A DNA stretch of 64,000 bases from Chrysemys picta bellii (GCF_011386835.1 NW_027053015.1:1-64000); one strand, 5' to 3'. Counted from the stretch's first letter, positions 33,772 to 45,773 are shown. Notes: generated by a model from the letters alone, not told the origin. A program made the numbers and translations.

Positions 33772-34623
33772 GTACTGCTCTGGCTCACTGTAAATGGGGA
33801 GCTAGTGGAAGGGGAAATGGAGCCCCCTGGCACTCAGTGAAAGGGAAAGTGGTGGATTCTCCATCTCTTGAAGTCATTGAATGAAACTAGATGCCTTTCT
33901 GGAATGTTTGTGCCCAAAAAGTAACTATTGTCCTATACAGGAAGCCTATGATATGCAGGGGGTTAGATGAGATGCTCTAAAGGTCTCTTCTGGCCATAAA
34001 GTGTATTAATTTTGGAAACACTGAGTGTAGCATTGGGAGCAGCCTCTAATGTTTTACTGTCTAACCGGCTTGCTTCCTAGAATGAAGACGCATTGAGTGG
34101 GGTGATCCACAGAGAGTAGCTCAAACCTTCAAAATGTCAGGCCAGCAGCAGGATATTAGCACTTCAGGGGATGGGTGGGTGTGGCAGTGACATCACAAAG
34201 GCCTTTTGCAGGAGCTCAGCCTATTGGTCAAAGTTGTTAGGGAGGTGGTGACCTCAGAGAGAGATGCTCACATCAGCCAGGCAAAACAGGGGCGTAGGGC
34301 CAGGGAAACCTCAGAGACCCCTGTGGCTTTGCTTCAGCAAGTCTCCTTCTCGAGCTCTCTTTGAGGACTGAGAGAGTATTAGGGTTCACATATGTGAGTG
34401 TGAGCAGGAGCCTCTTTCAAGTTTTCTCCTTTCCTTTTACCCATTTTACTAGAAAACAGAAGTCCCTGTTGAGAAAGTAAGTGCCTCGGAGAGGTTTGTA
34501 ACCTGTTCAGTCTGATCCACCTGGTGCCATCTGAATTCTAGGCATGGAAAACACTAGTTTAAGGTGGCAGAATTTTATTCCCTCCCTGGGATTTTGTCCC
34601 GTAGAATCACTGGGGATATTAGG

Positions 34624-35098
34624 AAAACAACAAGGAGTCTGGTGGCACCTTAAAGACTAACAGATTTATTTGGGCATAAGCTTTCGTGAGTAAAAACCTC
34701 ACTTCTTCGGATGCATAGAGTGAAAGTTACAGATGCAGGCATTATATACTGACACATGGAGAGCAGGGAGTTACTTCACAAGTGGAGAACCAGTGTTGAC
34801 AGGGCCAATTCAAAAATCAGGGTGGATGTAGTCCACTCCCAATAATAGATGAGGAGGTGTCAATTCCAGGAGAGGAAAAGCTGCTTCTGTAGTGAGCCAG
34901 CCACTCCCAGTCCCTATTCAAGCCCAGATTAATGGTGTTGAATTTGCAAATGAATTTTAGTTCTGCTGTTTCTCTTTGAAGTCTGTTTCTGAAGTTTTTT
35001 TGTTCAATGATAGTGACTTTTAAATCTGTAATAGAATGACCAGGGAGATTGAAGTGTTCACTTACTGGCTTATGTATGTTACCACTCCTGATGTCCGA
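34624..35098 (-). repeat. PLE pseudo-LTR, left copy
   Basis: Near-identical to 37,568-38,045. On the minus strand it includes the end of the GIY-YIG coding part and the non-coding tail. Confidence 0.88.
34679..34742 (-). ncRNA. Degenerate hammerhead-ribozyme-like core in the PLE end
   Basis: Minus strand: CCGAAGA, then A, then a hairpin GTGAG/CTCAC with a 7-base loop, then GAAA, then GC. An upstream TGCAT can pair with the ATGCA just before CCGAAGA. This follows the hammerhead order (stem I, CUGANGA, stem II, GAAA, short stem III), with C for the invariant U of CUGANGA, one extra A, and no proper UH cleavage step visible. PLE ends carrying hammerhead motifs is established for this class; activity is not expected here. 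Further copies at 37,623-37,686 and 54,001-54,064. Confidence 0.4.
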
Positions 35099-35113
35099 TT
35101 TGTGTCCATTTAT

Positions 35114-37342
35114 TCATTTGCGGAGGGACTGTCCGGTTTGGCCAATGTACATGGGAGAGGGGCATTGCTGGCACATGATGGCATATATGACATTAGTGGA
35201 TGTGCAGGTGAATGAGTCCCTGATGGTGTGGCTGATGTGGTTGGGTCCTCTGATGCTGTTGCCAGAGTAGATATGGGGACAGAGTAGGCAACGAGGTTTG
35301 CTACGGGGATAGGTTCCTGGGTTGGTGTTTCTGTGGTGTGGTGTGTAGTTGCTGGTGAGTATTTGCTTCAGGTTGGGGGGTTGTCTGTAAGCGAGGAGTG
35401 GCCTGCCTCCCAAGGTCTGTGAGAGTGAGGGATCATTTTCCAGGATAGGTTGTAGATCGTGGATAATGCGCTGGAGAGGTTTTAGCTGGGGGCTGTATGT
35501 GATGGCCAGTGGTGTTCTGTTATTGTTCTTGTTGGGCCTGTCCTGTAGTAGGTGATTTCTGGGTACCCGTCTTGCTCTGTCAATCTGTTTCCTCACTTCC
35601 CCAGGTGGGTATTGTAGTTTTACGAATGCTTGATAAAGATCTTGTAGGTGTTTGTCTCTGTCTGAGGGGTTGGAGCAAATTCGGTTGTATCTTAGGGCTT
35701 GGCTGTAGACAATGGATCGTGTGATGTGTCTTGGATGGAAGCCGGAGGCATGTAGGTACGTATAGCGGTCAGTAGGTTTCCGGTATAGGGTGGTGTTTAT
35801 GTGACCATCACTTCTTTGTACTGTAGTGTCCAGGAAGTGGATCTCTTGTGTGCACTGGTCCAGGCTGAGGTTGATGGTGGGGTGGAAATTGTTGAAGTCC
35901 AGGTGGAATTCTTCAAGGGCCTCCTTTCCATGGGTCCATATGATGAAGATGTCGTCAATGTAGTGCAAGTAGAGGAGGGGCACTAGGGGACGAGAGCTGA
36001 GGAAGCGTTGTTCTAAGTCAGCCATAAAAATGTTGGCATACTGTGGGGCCATGCGAGTACCCATAGCAGTGCCACTGACTTGAAGGTATAAGTTGTCCCC
36101 AAATCTGAAGTGGTTGTGGGTGAGGACAAAGTCACAAAGCTCAGCCACCAGGCTTGCTGTGGCCTCATCAGGGATACTGTTCCTGACAGCTTGTAGTCCA
36201 TCCTCATGTGGAATATTGGTATAAAGTGCTTCTACATGCATGGTGGCCAGGATGGTGTTTCCAGGAAGAACATCAATGCATTGTAGTTTCCTCAGGAAGT
36301 TGGTGGTGTCTTGAAGATAGCTGGGAGTGCTGGTAGCATAGGGCCTGAGGAGAGAGGCCAAATAGCCAGATAATCCTGCCGTCAGAGTGCCAATGCCTGA
36401 GATGATGGGGCGTCCAGGGTTTCCGGGTTTATGGATCTTGGGTAGCAGATAGAATACCCCTGGTCGGGGTTCTGGGGGTGTGTCCATGTAGATTTGTTCC
36501 CGTACTGTAGCTGGGAGTTTCTTGAGCAGATGGTGTAGTTTCTTTTGGTATTCCTCAGTGGGATCAGAGGATAGTGGCCTGTAGAATGTGGTCTTGGAGA
36601 GTTGCCTGGCAGCCTCCTGTTCATAATCTGACCTGTTCATTATGACTACAGCACCTCCTTTGTCAGCCCCTTTGATGATAATGTCAGAGTTGTTTCTGAG
36701 GCTGTGGATGGCATTGCGTTCTGTACGGCTGAGGTTATGGGACAAGTGATGTTGTTTGTCCACAATTTCAGCCTGTGCACGTCTGCGGAAACACTCTATG
36801 TAGAGGTCCAGTCTGTCATTTCGACCATCAGGAGGAGTCCACGCAGAATTCTTCTTTTTGTAGTGTTGGTAGGAGGGTTCCTGTGGGTCAGTGCACTGTT
36901 CAGTGGTGCGTTGAAAATATTCCTTGAGTCGGAGACGAGGAAAGTAGGCTTCCAGATCACCGCAGAACTGTATCATGTTCGTGGGGACGGTGGGACAGAA
37001 AGAGAGTCCCCGAGATAGGACAGACTCTTCTGCTGGGCTAAGCGTGTGGTTGGAAAGATTGACAATGTTGTTAGATGAGTTGAGGGTACCATTGTTGTAG
37101 CCCCTAGTGGCAGGTATTAGTTTAGATAACTTACAGTCCTTTTTCCTCTGTAGAGAAGTGAAGTGTGCATTGTAAATGGCTTGTCTCATTTTTGTAAAGT
37201 CCAGCCACGTGGAAGTTTGTGTAGAAGGCTGGTATTGTATGAGAGTCTCCAGTTCTGAGAGCTCATTCTTGATCTTCTCCTGTCTGCTGTACAGGATGCT
37301 GATCAGGTGCTTCCTCAGTTTCTTTGAGAGAGTGTGTGGCAC
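35114..37342 (-). pseudogene. PLE polyprotein: reverse transcriptase plus start of GIY-YIG endonuclease
   Basis: 742 codons. N-terminal part 1-290; RT from about 290 (FYLLPKIHKPGNPGRPIISG, residues 297-316), TAMGTRMAPQYANIFMADLE (425-444) and the catalytic YIDD box (461-464). A Cys-containing linker (CLLC, 685-688) and GIY-YIG start VIYAI...MYIGQTG (718-737) follow. Three defects: a TGA at 35,114 cuts the GIY-YIG domain (the M17 copy has arginine there); a one-base frameshift near 37,325 separates the first 60 or so codons, which start at 37,524; and motif A reads MHVEALYTNIP (residue 369), with His where the family has catalytic Asp. PLEs copy themselves using RT and this endonuclease; this copy cannot. 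Confidence 0.92.
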
Positions 37343-37524
37343 AATCTCTCACCATACTCAGTGTAGTATGTTGATTGCAATGGATTTTTGACCTTCCGTC
37401 CTTTTGGTATGATGTCCATCTGTTTGCATTTGGAGAGGAAGATGATGTCTGTCTGTATCTGTGCAAGTTTTTTGTTGAGGTTGATGGATTTCCACTCCAT
37501 ACGGCTAAATTTAGTGCCTTGCAT
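37315..37524 (-). pseudogene. PLE ORF N-terminus, out of frame
   Basis: Begins MQGTKFSRMEWKSINLNKK and runs to YGERLCHTLSQRN before a stop. The neighbouring frame continues as HTLSKKLRKHL, so a single-base change in ctctcaaagaaactg breaks the ORF. The true start of the PLE protein is therefore probably at 37,524. Confidence 0.75.
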
Positions 37525-37567
37525 GGTGTCAAGTATCAGGGGGTAGCCATGTTAGTCTGTATCTACA

Positions 37568-38045
37568 AAAACAACAAGGAGTCTGGTGGCACCTTAAAGA
37601 CTAACAGATTTATTTGGGCATAAGCTTTCGTGAGTAAAAACCTCACTTCTTCGGATGCATAGAGTGAAAGTTACAGATGCAGGCATTATATACTGACACA
37701 TGGAGAGCAGGGAGTTACTTCACAAGTGGAGAACCAGTGTTGACAGGGCCAATTCAAAAATCAGGGTGGATGTAGTCCACTCCCAATAATAGATGAGGAG
37801 GTGTCAATTCCAGGAGAGGAAAAGCTGCTTCTGTAGTGAGCCAGCCACTCCCAGTCCCTATTCAAGCCCAGATTAATGGTGTTGAATTTGCAAATGAATT
37901 TTAGTTCTGCTGTTTCTCTTTGAAGTCTGTTTCTGAAGTTTTTTTTGTTCAATGATAGTGACTTTTAAATCTGTAATAGAATGACCAGGGAGATTGAAGT
38001 GTTCACATACTGGCTTATGTATGTTACCATTCCTGATGTCCGACA
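37568..38045 (-). repeat. PLE pseudo-LTR, right copy
   Basis: Direct repeat of 34,624-35,098. Preceded by gtatcagggggtagccatgttagtctgtatctac, a part missing from the left copy. It has 8 T instead of 7 at about 37,940, which shifts the frame of the GIY-YIG tail. Confidence 0.88.
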
Positions 38046-38160
38046 TGGGGACATTAGGGTTTGTCCTTTTCCTTTTAGCTTTTCCTCCATCCCTCCTTCC
38101 TTTCTCTTCATCTCTTACTTCTTTTGTCCTTTCTCTTGTTCCCCTCACACCACCAGGAGT

Positions 38161-38190
38161 GGTGTGTGTGTGTGTGTGTGTGTGTGTGTG
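38161..38190. repeat. (GT)n microsatellite in M12
   Basis: Equivalent of the 142-166 run, a few repeats longer. Confidence 0.9.
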
Positions 38191-38699
38191 GTGCTGATGG
38201 TTCTCTTCTCCTCCCCTTGTGGGGAGTTGATCCAAAACTGTGGGGTTGAAATAGTGCTTGGACCCCACTGACAGTAGATGCTGCCATTGTGTGACTTAGC
38301 ATTAGTGTCTGGGATGACTTGGGTCAAGATCTCAACCTCCCTGCAACCCACTTCACTGCTGGCAGAATCCCTCCTGCACACCCTGTTAGAGCCGCCTCCC
38401 AGCCCAACCTGTGTCGGGGTGGAGAAGAGGGTTCTGATGACTTGAGCTGTGGTTTGGAGGTGGAATATCTGTGAAGGGCACTGAGCAGGAGGTAGCAGGA
38501 GCTGACCCTACAAGGAGGGGGGTTGGCTCTGGAGGTTTCTAGAAAGGACAAGAAGACTCCATTTTGGGGTTCAGGAGGTGAATTCATCTCTCATTGATGG
38601 GCAGGTGCTGGGTGGAAATACTGCTGGTTCCAGGTTCCCTTAATTCCCCCTGATTCCTCGGGGCCTTTGAGTCTCTGACAGGTTCTCGTTCCCTTGCAG

Positions 38700-38823
38700 C
38701 AGGAGGACGTCACGGCCAAAATGATGCACCAGCTCCGCATCATCCTGCACTTACGCCACGTGCCTGAGACACTGCAGGGGCTGCGCCTCTGAGGCCTTCA
38801 GGAACTCCCGCTCCCTGCTGCAG
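38700..38823 (+). pseudogene. Fossil coding exon, M12
   Basis: 124 bp, reads QEDVTAKMMHQLRIILHLRH before the shared frameshift. Confidence 0.5.
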
Positions 38824-40210
38824 GTACTGCTCTGGCTCACTGTAAATGGGGAGCTAGTGGAAGGGGAAATGGAGCCCCCTGGCACTCACTAAAAGGGAAA
38901 GTGATGGATTCTCCATCTCTTAATGTCATTTAATTTAGACTAGATACCTTTCTGGAATGTTTGTACCCAAAAAGTAACTATTGTACTATACAGGAAGCCC
39001 ATGATATGCAGGGGCTTAGATTAGATGCTCTAAAGGTCTCTTCTGGCCATAAAGTGTAGTAATTTTGGAAACACGGAGTGTAGCATTGGGAGCAGCCTCT
39101 GATGTTTTATTGTCTAGCCGGCTTGCTTCCTAGAATGAAGACCCATTGAGTGGGGTGATTCACACAGAGTAGCTCAAACCTTCAAAGTGTCAGGCCAGCA
39201 GGAGGACATTAGCACTTCAGGGTTTGGTTGGGTGTGGCAGTGACATCACAAAGGCCTTTTGCAGGACGTCAGCTTATTGGTCAAATGTGTTAGGGAGGTG
39301 GTGACCTCAGAGAGAGATGCTGACATCAGAGAGAGATGCTGACATGAGGGCCAGGGAAACCTCAGAGACCCCTCTGGCTTTGCTTCAGCAAGTCTCCTCC
39401 TTGAGGTCTCTCTTTGAGGAAAGTAAGTGCCTCGGAGAGGTTTGTATCCTGTTCAGTCTGATCCACCTGGTGCCAGCTGAATTCTAAGCATGGAAAACAC
39501 TAGTTCAAGGTGGCAGAATTTTATTCCCTCCCTGTGATTTTGTCCCGTAGAATCACTGGGGACATTAGTGTTTGTCCTTTTCGTTTTACCTTTTCCTCCC
39601 TCCCTCCTTCCTTTCTCTTCATCTCTTACTTCTTTTGTCCTTTCTCCTGTTCCCCTCCCACCAGCGGGAGTGGTTTGTGTGTGTGTGTGTGTGTTTGTGT
39701 GTTGCTGGGGGTGCTCTTCACCTCCCTTTGTGGGGAGTTCATCCAAACCTGTGTGGTTGAAATAGTGCTTGGACTCCACTGACACTAGATGCTGCCATCG
39801 TGTGGATTAGCATTGGTGTCTGGGATGACTTGGGGCAAGATCTCAACCTCCCCGGAACCCACTTCACTGCTGGCAGAATCCCTCCTGCCACCCCTGCTAG
39901 AGCCGCCTCCCTGGCCAACCTGGGTGGGGGTGGAGAAGAGGGTTCTGATAACTTGAGCTGTGGTTTGGTGGTGGAACATCTGTCAAGGGCACTGAGAGGG
40001 AGGTAGCAGCAGCTCACCCTTCAAGGAGGGGATTTGGCACTGGAGGTTACTAGAAAGGACAAGAAGACTCCATTCTGGGGTTCAGGAGGTGAATTCATCC
40101 CTCAGCGGTGGGCAGGTGCTGAGTGGAAATATTGCTGGTTCCCAGTGCCCTTAATTCCCCCTGATTCCTCGGGGCGTTTGAGTCTCTGACAGGTTCTCGT
40201 TCCCTTGCAG

Positions 40211-40329
40211 CAGGAGGACGTCACGGCAAAAGTGATGCACCCGCATCATCCGCCACTTGCGCCAGGTGCCTGAGACACTGCATGGGTTGTTCCTCTGAGT
40301 CTTTCAGCAACTCCCGCTCCCTGCTGCAG
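40211..40329 (+). pseudogene. Fossil coding exon, M13
   Basis: 119 bp, with the 5-base loss shared with M1. Confidence 0.5.
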
Positions 40330-40679
40330 GTACTGCTCTGTCTCACTGTAAATGGGGAACTAGTGGAAGGGGAAATGGAGCCCCCTGGCACTCACTAAAA
40401 GGGAAAGTGGTGGATTCTCCATCTCTTGATGTCATTGAATGAAGACTAGATGCCTTTCTGGAATGTGTGTGCCCAAAAAGTAACTATTGTATTATACAGG
40501 AGGCCTATGATATGCAGGGGCTTAGATGAGATGCTCTAAAGGTCCCTTGTGGCCATAAAGTCTACAAATTTTGGAAACACTGAGTGTAGTATTGGGAGCA
40601 GCCTCTGATGTTTTACTGTCTAGCCGGCTTGCTTCCTAGAATGAAGACGCATTGAGTGGGGTGATCCACAGAGAGTACC

Positions 40680-41532
40680 TGTGTCAAGGCTGTATCCCCA
40701 CTTTGAAGTTTAGGGTACAAATGTAGGGGCCTGCATGAAAACTTCTAACCTTAACCACCATCCCAAGGCTAATTTCCTCCCCTGGGTAGCCTTGAGAAAC
40801 CTTTCACCAATTCCCTGGTGAATACAGATCCAAACCCCTTGGATCTTAAAACAAGGAGAAATAAACCATCCCCCCTCCTTCCTCCCACCAACTTCTGGTG
40901 AATACAGATCCAACCCCCTTGGATCTAAAAGAAGGAGAAATTAACCATTCCCCTCCTTCCTCCCATCAACTCCTGGTGAATCAAGATCCAAACTCCTTGG
41001 ATCTTAAAACAAGGAAAAATCAATCAGGTTCTTATAAATAAGGCTTTTAATTAAAGAAAAAGGTAAAAATCATCTCTGTAAAATCAGTATGGAAATTAAC
41101 CTTACAGGGTAATCAAACTTAAAGAGCTCAGAGGACTCCCCTCTAGTCTTAGGTTCAAAGTACAGCAAACAAAGATAAACACTCTAGTAAAAGGTACATT
41201 TACAAGTTGAGAAAACAAAGGAAAACTAACACGCCTTGTTTGAAATAGGAGAGACTTGTTTAGAAAGATGTGGAGAACCTGGATTGATGTCTGGTCCCTC
41301 TCAGTCCCGAGGGCGAACACCCACACAAACAAAGAACACAAACAAAAGCCTTCCCCTCCCCAAGATTTGAAAGTATCTTGTCCCCTTATTGGTCCTTTAG
41401 GTCAGATGCCAGCCAGGTTACCTGAGCTTCTTAACCCTTTAGAGGGAAAAGGATTTTGGAGTCTCTGGCCAGGAGGGATTTTATAGTACTGTACACAGGA
41501 CAGCTGTTACCCTTCCCTTTATAGTTATGACA
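40680..41532 (-). mobile_element. LTR-A, copy 4
   Basis: Same site and borders as the other three copies. An extra G near 41,477 makes it 853 bp. Confidence 0.65.
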
Positions 41533-42420
41533 ACCTCAAACCTTCAAAGTGTCAGGCCAGCAGCAGGACATTAGCACTTGAGGGTTTGGTTGGGTGTGGC
41601 AGTGACATCACAAAGGCCTTTTGCAGGATGTCAGCTTATTGGTCAAATGTGTTAGGGAGGTGGTGACCTCCGAGAGAGATGCTGACATCAGCCTGGCAGG
41701 ACAGGAGCACAGGGCCAGGGAAACCTCAGAGACCCCTGTGGCTTTGCTTCAGCAAGTCTCCTTCTCGAGGTCTCTCTTTGAGGACTGAGAGAGTATTAGG
41801 GTTCACGTACGTGAGTGCGTGCAGGAGCCTCTTTCGAGTTTTCTCCTTTCCTTTTACTGATTTTACTAGAAAACAGACGTCCCTGTTTAGAAGGTAAGAG
41901 CCTCCAAGAGGTTTTGGCAGCTGCTCAGTCTGATCCACGTGGTGCCAGCTGAATTCTAGGCATGGAAAACAGTAGTTTAAGATGGCAGAATTTTATTCCA
42001 TCCCTTGGATTTTGTGCCGTAGAATCACTGGGGACATTAGGGTTTGTCCTTTTTGTTTTACCTTTTCCTCCATCCCTCCTTCCTTTCTCTTCATCTCTTA
42101 CTTCTTTTGTCCTTTCTCCTGTTCCTCGAAAACTGTGGGGTTGAAATAGTGTTTGGACTCCACTAACACTAGATGCTGCCATCCTGTGGCTTAGCATTAG
42201 TGTCTGGGATGACTTGGGTCAAGATCTCAACTTCCCCGCAACCCACTTCACTGCTGCCAGAATCCCTCCTGCCCCCCCTGCTAGAGCCGCCTCCCTGGCC
42301 AACCTGGGTGGGGGTGGAGAACAGTGTTTTTTTCATACATTCATAGATAATCGGACTGGAAGGGACCTCGAGAGGTCATCGAGTCCAGTCCCCTGCCCCC
42401 CTGGCAGGACCAAATACCAT

Positions 42421-43686
42421 CTAGACCATCCCTGATAGACATTTATCTAACCTACTCTTAAATATCTCAAGAGATGGAGATTCCACAACCTCCCTCGGCA
42501 ATTTATTCCAGTGTTTAACCACCCTGACAGTTAGGAACTTTTTCCTAATGTCCAACCTAGACCTCCCTTGCTGCACTTTAAACCCATTGCTTCTGGTTCT
42601 ATCCTTAGAGGCTAAGGTGAACAAGTTTTCTCCCTCCTCCTTATGACACCCTTTTAAATACCTGAAAACTGCTATCATGTCTCCTCTCAGTCTTCTCTTT
42701 TCCAAACTAAACAAAGCCAATTCTTTCAGCCTTCCTTCATAGGTCATGTTCTCAAGACCTTTAATCATTCTTGTTGCTCTTCTCTGGACCCTTTCCAATT
42801 TCTCCACATCTTTTTTAAAATGCGGTGCCCAGAACTGGACACAATACTCCAGCTGAGGCCTAACCAGAGCAGAGTAGAGCGGAAGAATGACTTCTCGTGT
42901 CTTGCTCACAACACACCTGTTAATACATCCCAGAATCAGGTTTGCTTTTTTTGCAACAGCATCACACTGTTGACTCATATTTAGCTTGTGGTCCACTATA
43001 ACCCCTAGATCCCTTTCTGCCGTACTCCTTCCTAGACAGTCTCTTCCCATTCTGTATGTGTGAAACTGATTGTTCCTTCCTAAGTGGAGCACTTTGCATT
43101 TGTCTTTGTTAAACTTCATCCTCTTTAACTCAGACCATTTCTCCAATTTGTCCAGATCATTTTGAATTATGACCCTGTCCTCCAAAGCAGTTGCAATCCC
43201 TCCCAGTTTGGTATCATCCGCAAACTTAATAAGCGTACTTTCTATGCCAATATCTAAGTCGTTGATGAAGATATTGAACAGCGCCGGTCCCAAAACAGAC
43301 CCCTGCGATACCCCACTCGTTATGGCTTTCCAGCAGGATTGGGAACTATTAATAACAACTCTCTGAGTACGGTTATCCAGCCAGTTATGCACCCACCTTA
43401 TAGTAGCCCCATTTAAATTGTATTTGCCTAGTTTATCAATAAGAATATCATGCGAGACCGTATCAAATGCCTTACTAAAGTCTAGGTATACCACATCCAC
43501 AGCCTCACCCTTATCCACAAGGCTCGTTATCCTATCAAAGAAAGCTATCAGATTGGTTTGACATGATTTGTTCTTCACAAATCCATGCTGGCTGTTCCCT
43601 ATCACCTTACCACCTTCCAAGTGTTTGCAGATGATTTCCTTAATTACTTGCTCCATTATCTTCCCTTGCCCAGAAGTTAAACTCAC
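42421..43686 (-). pseudogene. CR1-2 RT and C-terminal region (M14)
   Basis: 421 codons, with the same motifs and frame break as 27,886-29,151. Only two residues seen to differ (GQGKIME for GPGKIME; NLNGATI for NLDGATI). Confidence 0.9.
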
Positions 43687-44630
43687 TGGGGTCTGTAGTT
43701 TCCTGGGTTGTTTTTATTTCCCTTTTTATAGATGGGCACTATATTTGCCCTTTTCCAGTCTTCTGGAATCTCTCCCGTCTCCCATGATTTTCCAAAGATA
43801 ATAGCTAGAGGCTCAGATACCTCCTCTATTAGCTCCTTGAGTATTCTAGGATGCATTTCATCAGGCCCGGGTGACTTGCAGGCATCTAACTTTTCTAAGT
43901 GATTTTTAACTTGTTCTTTTTTTATTTTATCTGCTAAACCTACCCCCTTCCCATTAGCATTCACTATGTTAGGCATTCCTTCAGACTTCTCGGTGAAGAC
44001 CGAAACAAAGAAGTCATTAAGCATCTCCGCCATTTCCAAGTTTCCTGTTACTGTTTCTCCCTCTTAACTAAGCAGTGGGCCTACCCTGTCTTTGGTCTTC
44101 CTCTTGCTTCTAATGTATTGATAAAAAGTCTTCTTGTTTCCCTTTATTCCCGTAGCTAGTTTGAGCTCATTTTGTGCCTTTGCCTTTCTAATCTTGCCCC
44201 TGCATTCCTGTGTTGTTTGCCTATATTCATCCTTTGTAATCTGTCCCAGTTTCCATTTTTGATATGACTCCTTTTTATTTTTTAGATCATGCAAGATCTC
44301 ATGGTTAAGCCAAGGTGGTCTTTTGCCACATTTTCTATCTTTCCTAACCAGCGGAATAGCTTGCTTTTGGGCCCTTAATAGTGTCCCTTTGAAAAACTGC
44401 CAACTCTCCTCAGTTGTTTTTCCCCTCAGTCTTGATTCCCATGGGACCGTACCTATCAGCTCTCTGAGCTTACCAAAATCTGCCTTCCTGAAATCCATTG
44501 TCTCTATTTTGCTGTTCTCCCTTCTACCCTTCCTTAGAATTGCAAACTCTATGATTTCATGATCACTTTCACCCAGGCTCCCTTCTACTTTCAAATTCTC
44601 AACGAGTTCCTCCCTATTTGTTAAAATCAA
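43683..44630 (-). pseudogene. CR1-2 endonuclease end and linker (M14), split by TAA
   Basis: Two open pieces, 44,064-44,630 and 43,683-44,039. GAA of the SEEGE stretch has become TAA. Otherwise the same as the M10 copy. Confidence 0.88.
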
Positions 44631-44632
44631 GT

Positions 44633-45250
44633 CTAGAACAGCTTCCCCCCAGTAGCTTTTTCAACCTTCTGAAATAAAAAGTTGTCTCCAATGCAGTCCA
44701 GGAATTTGTTGGATAGTCTGTGCCCCGCTGTGTTATTTTCCCAACATATAGCCGGATAGTTGAAGTCCCCCATCACCACCAAATCTTGGGCTTTGGATGA
44801 TTTTGTTAGTTGCTTAAAAAAAGCCTCATCCACCTCTTCCACCTGGTTAGGTGGCCTGTAGTAGACTCCTAGCATGACATCTCCCTTGTTTTTTACCCCT
44901 TTTAGCCTAACCCAGAGACTCTCAACACTTCCGTCTCCTATGTCCATCTCTACCTCAGTCCAAGTGTGTACATTTTTAATATACAAGGCAACACCTCCTC
45001 CCTTTTTCCCCTGTCTATCCTTCCTGAGCAAGCTGTACCCATCCACACCAACATTCCAATCACGTGTATTATCCCACCAAGTTTCAGTGATGCCAACAAT
45101 GTCATAGTTGTATTTATTTATTAGCACTTCCAGTTCTTCCTGCTTATTCCCCATACTTCTCGCATTTGTATATAGGCATCTAAGATACTGGTTTGATCTT
45201 TCCTCCCAGTTTTGTCCTGACCCTCCTTTCTCTCTGACAATATAGCCCAC
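44633..45250 (-). pseudogene. CR1-2 AP endonuclease domain (M14)
   Basis: 205 codons, same extent and same terminal frameshift as the M10 copy. Confidence 0.88.
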
Positions 45251-45648
45251 ACTCCCTCTCGTTTTTGACCCATCTCCCCGGTCTCCATGTTCCCCACTTA
45301 CCTGTGGGCTTTGCTCACCTGTCCCCGTCGAACCTAGTTTAAAGCCCTCCTCACTAGGTTAGCCAGTCTGTGTCCAAAGGTGCTAATAACTTGAGCTGTG
45401 GTTTGGAGGTGGAACAGCTGTCAAGGGCACTGAGGGGGAGATAGCAGGAGCTCATCCTTCAAGGAGGGGGGTTGGCACTGGAGGTTACTAGAAAGGACAA
45501 GAAGACTCCATTCTGGGGTTCAGGAGGTGAATTTATCCCTCAGTGGTCGGCAGGTGCTGGGTGGAAATATTGCTGGTTCCAGGTGCCCTTAATTCCTCCA
45601 GATTCCTCGGGGCGTTTGAGTCTCTGTCAGGTTCTCGTTCCCTTGCAG

Positions 45649-45773
45649 CAGGAGGACGTCACGGCCAAAAGTGATGCACCAGCTCCGCATCATCCGGCAC
45701 TTGCGCCAGATTCCTGAGACACTGCAGGGGCTGTGCCTCTGAGGCCATCAGCAACTCCCGCTCCCTGCTGCAG
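45649..45773 (+). pseudogene. Fossil coding exon, M14
   Basis: 125 bp, with the extra A (gccaaaagtg) of the M6/M17 type. Confidence 0.5.

Larger units (their letters stand above)
31597..34135. repeat. Array monomer M11 (TRIM-like element)
   Basis: Matches M16 at an offset of about 19.3 kb. GT run short (33,127-33,142). Fossil exon 33,648-33,771. M10 passes straight to this TRIM monomer; the CR1-1 monomer present between M14 and M16 is missing here. Confidence 0.88.
34624..38045 (-). mobile_element. Penelope-like element (PLE), full-length but mutated
   Basis: 3.42 kb on the minus strand. Flanked by a 13-bp duplication with one mismatch: tggggatattagg at 34,611-34,623 and tggggacattagg at 38,046-38,058. 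The two ends carry a direct repeat of about 470 bp (34,624-35,098 and 37,568-38,045), the pseudo-LTR arrangement typical of PLEs. Between them is one long ORF for RT plus GIY-YIG endonuclease. This combination of domains and the tandem-end structure is diagnostic. Confidence 0.93.
34136..39187. repeat. Array monomer M12 (PLE)
   Basis: Monomer split by the Penelope-like element at 34,624-38,045. The right part (38,046-39,187) matches M0. GT run 38,161-38,190. Fossil exon 38,700-38,823. Confidence 0.88.
39188..41547. repeat. Array monomer M13 (full-length monomer with LTR-A)
   Basis: Unlike the other LTR-A monomers it keeps the full GT-to-exon segment, so its left part comes from another lineage than M2/M5/M9. 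Local changes: agagagatgctgacat is duplicated at 39,306-39,345, and about 110 bp is deleted at 39,420 (tttgagga joined to aagtaagtgcc). GT run 39,676-39,702. Fossil exon 40,211-40,329. Confidence 0.87.
42325..45381 (-). mobile_element. CR1-2 LINE (copy in M14)
   Basis: Same length and borders as the copy in M10. Distinguished by a TAA in the linker (about 44,066) and PGQ to PGP-type single changes. Confidence 0.9.
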
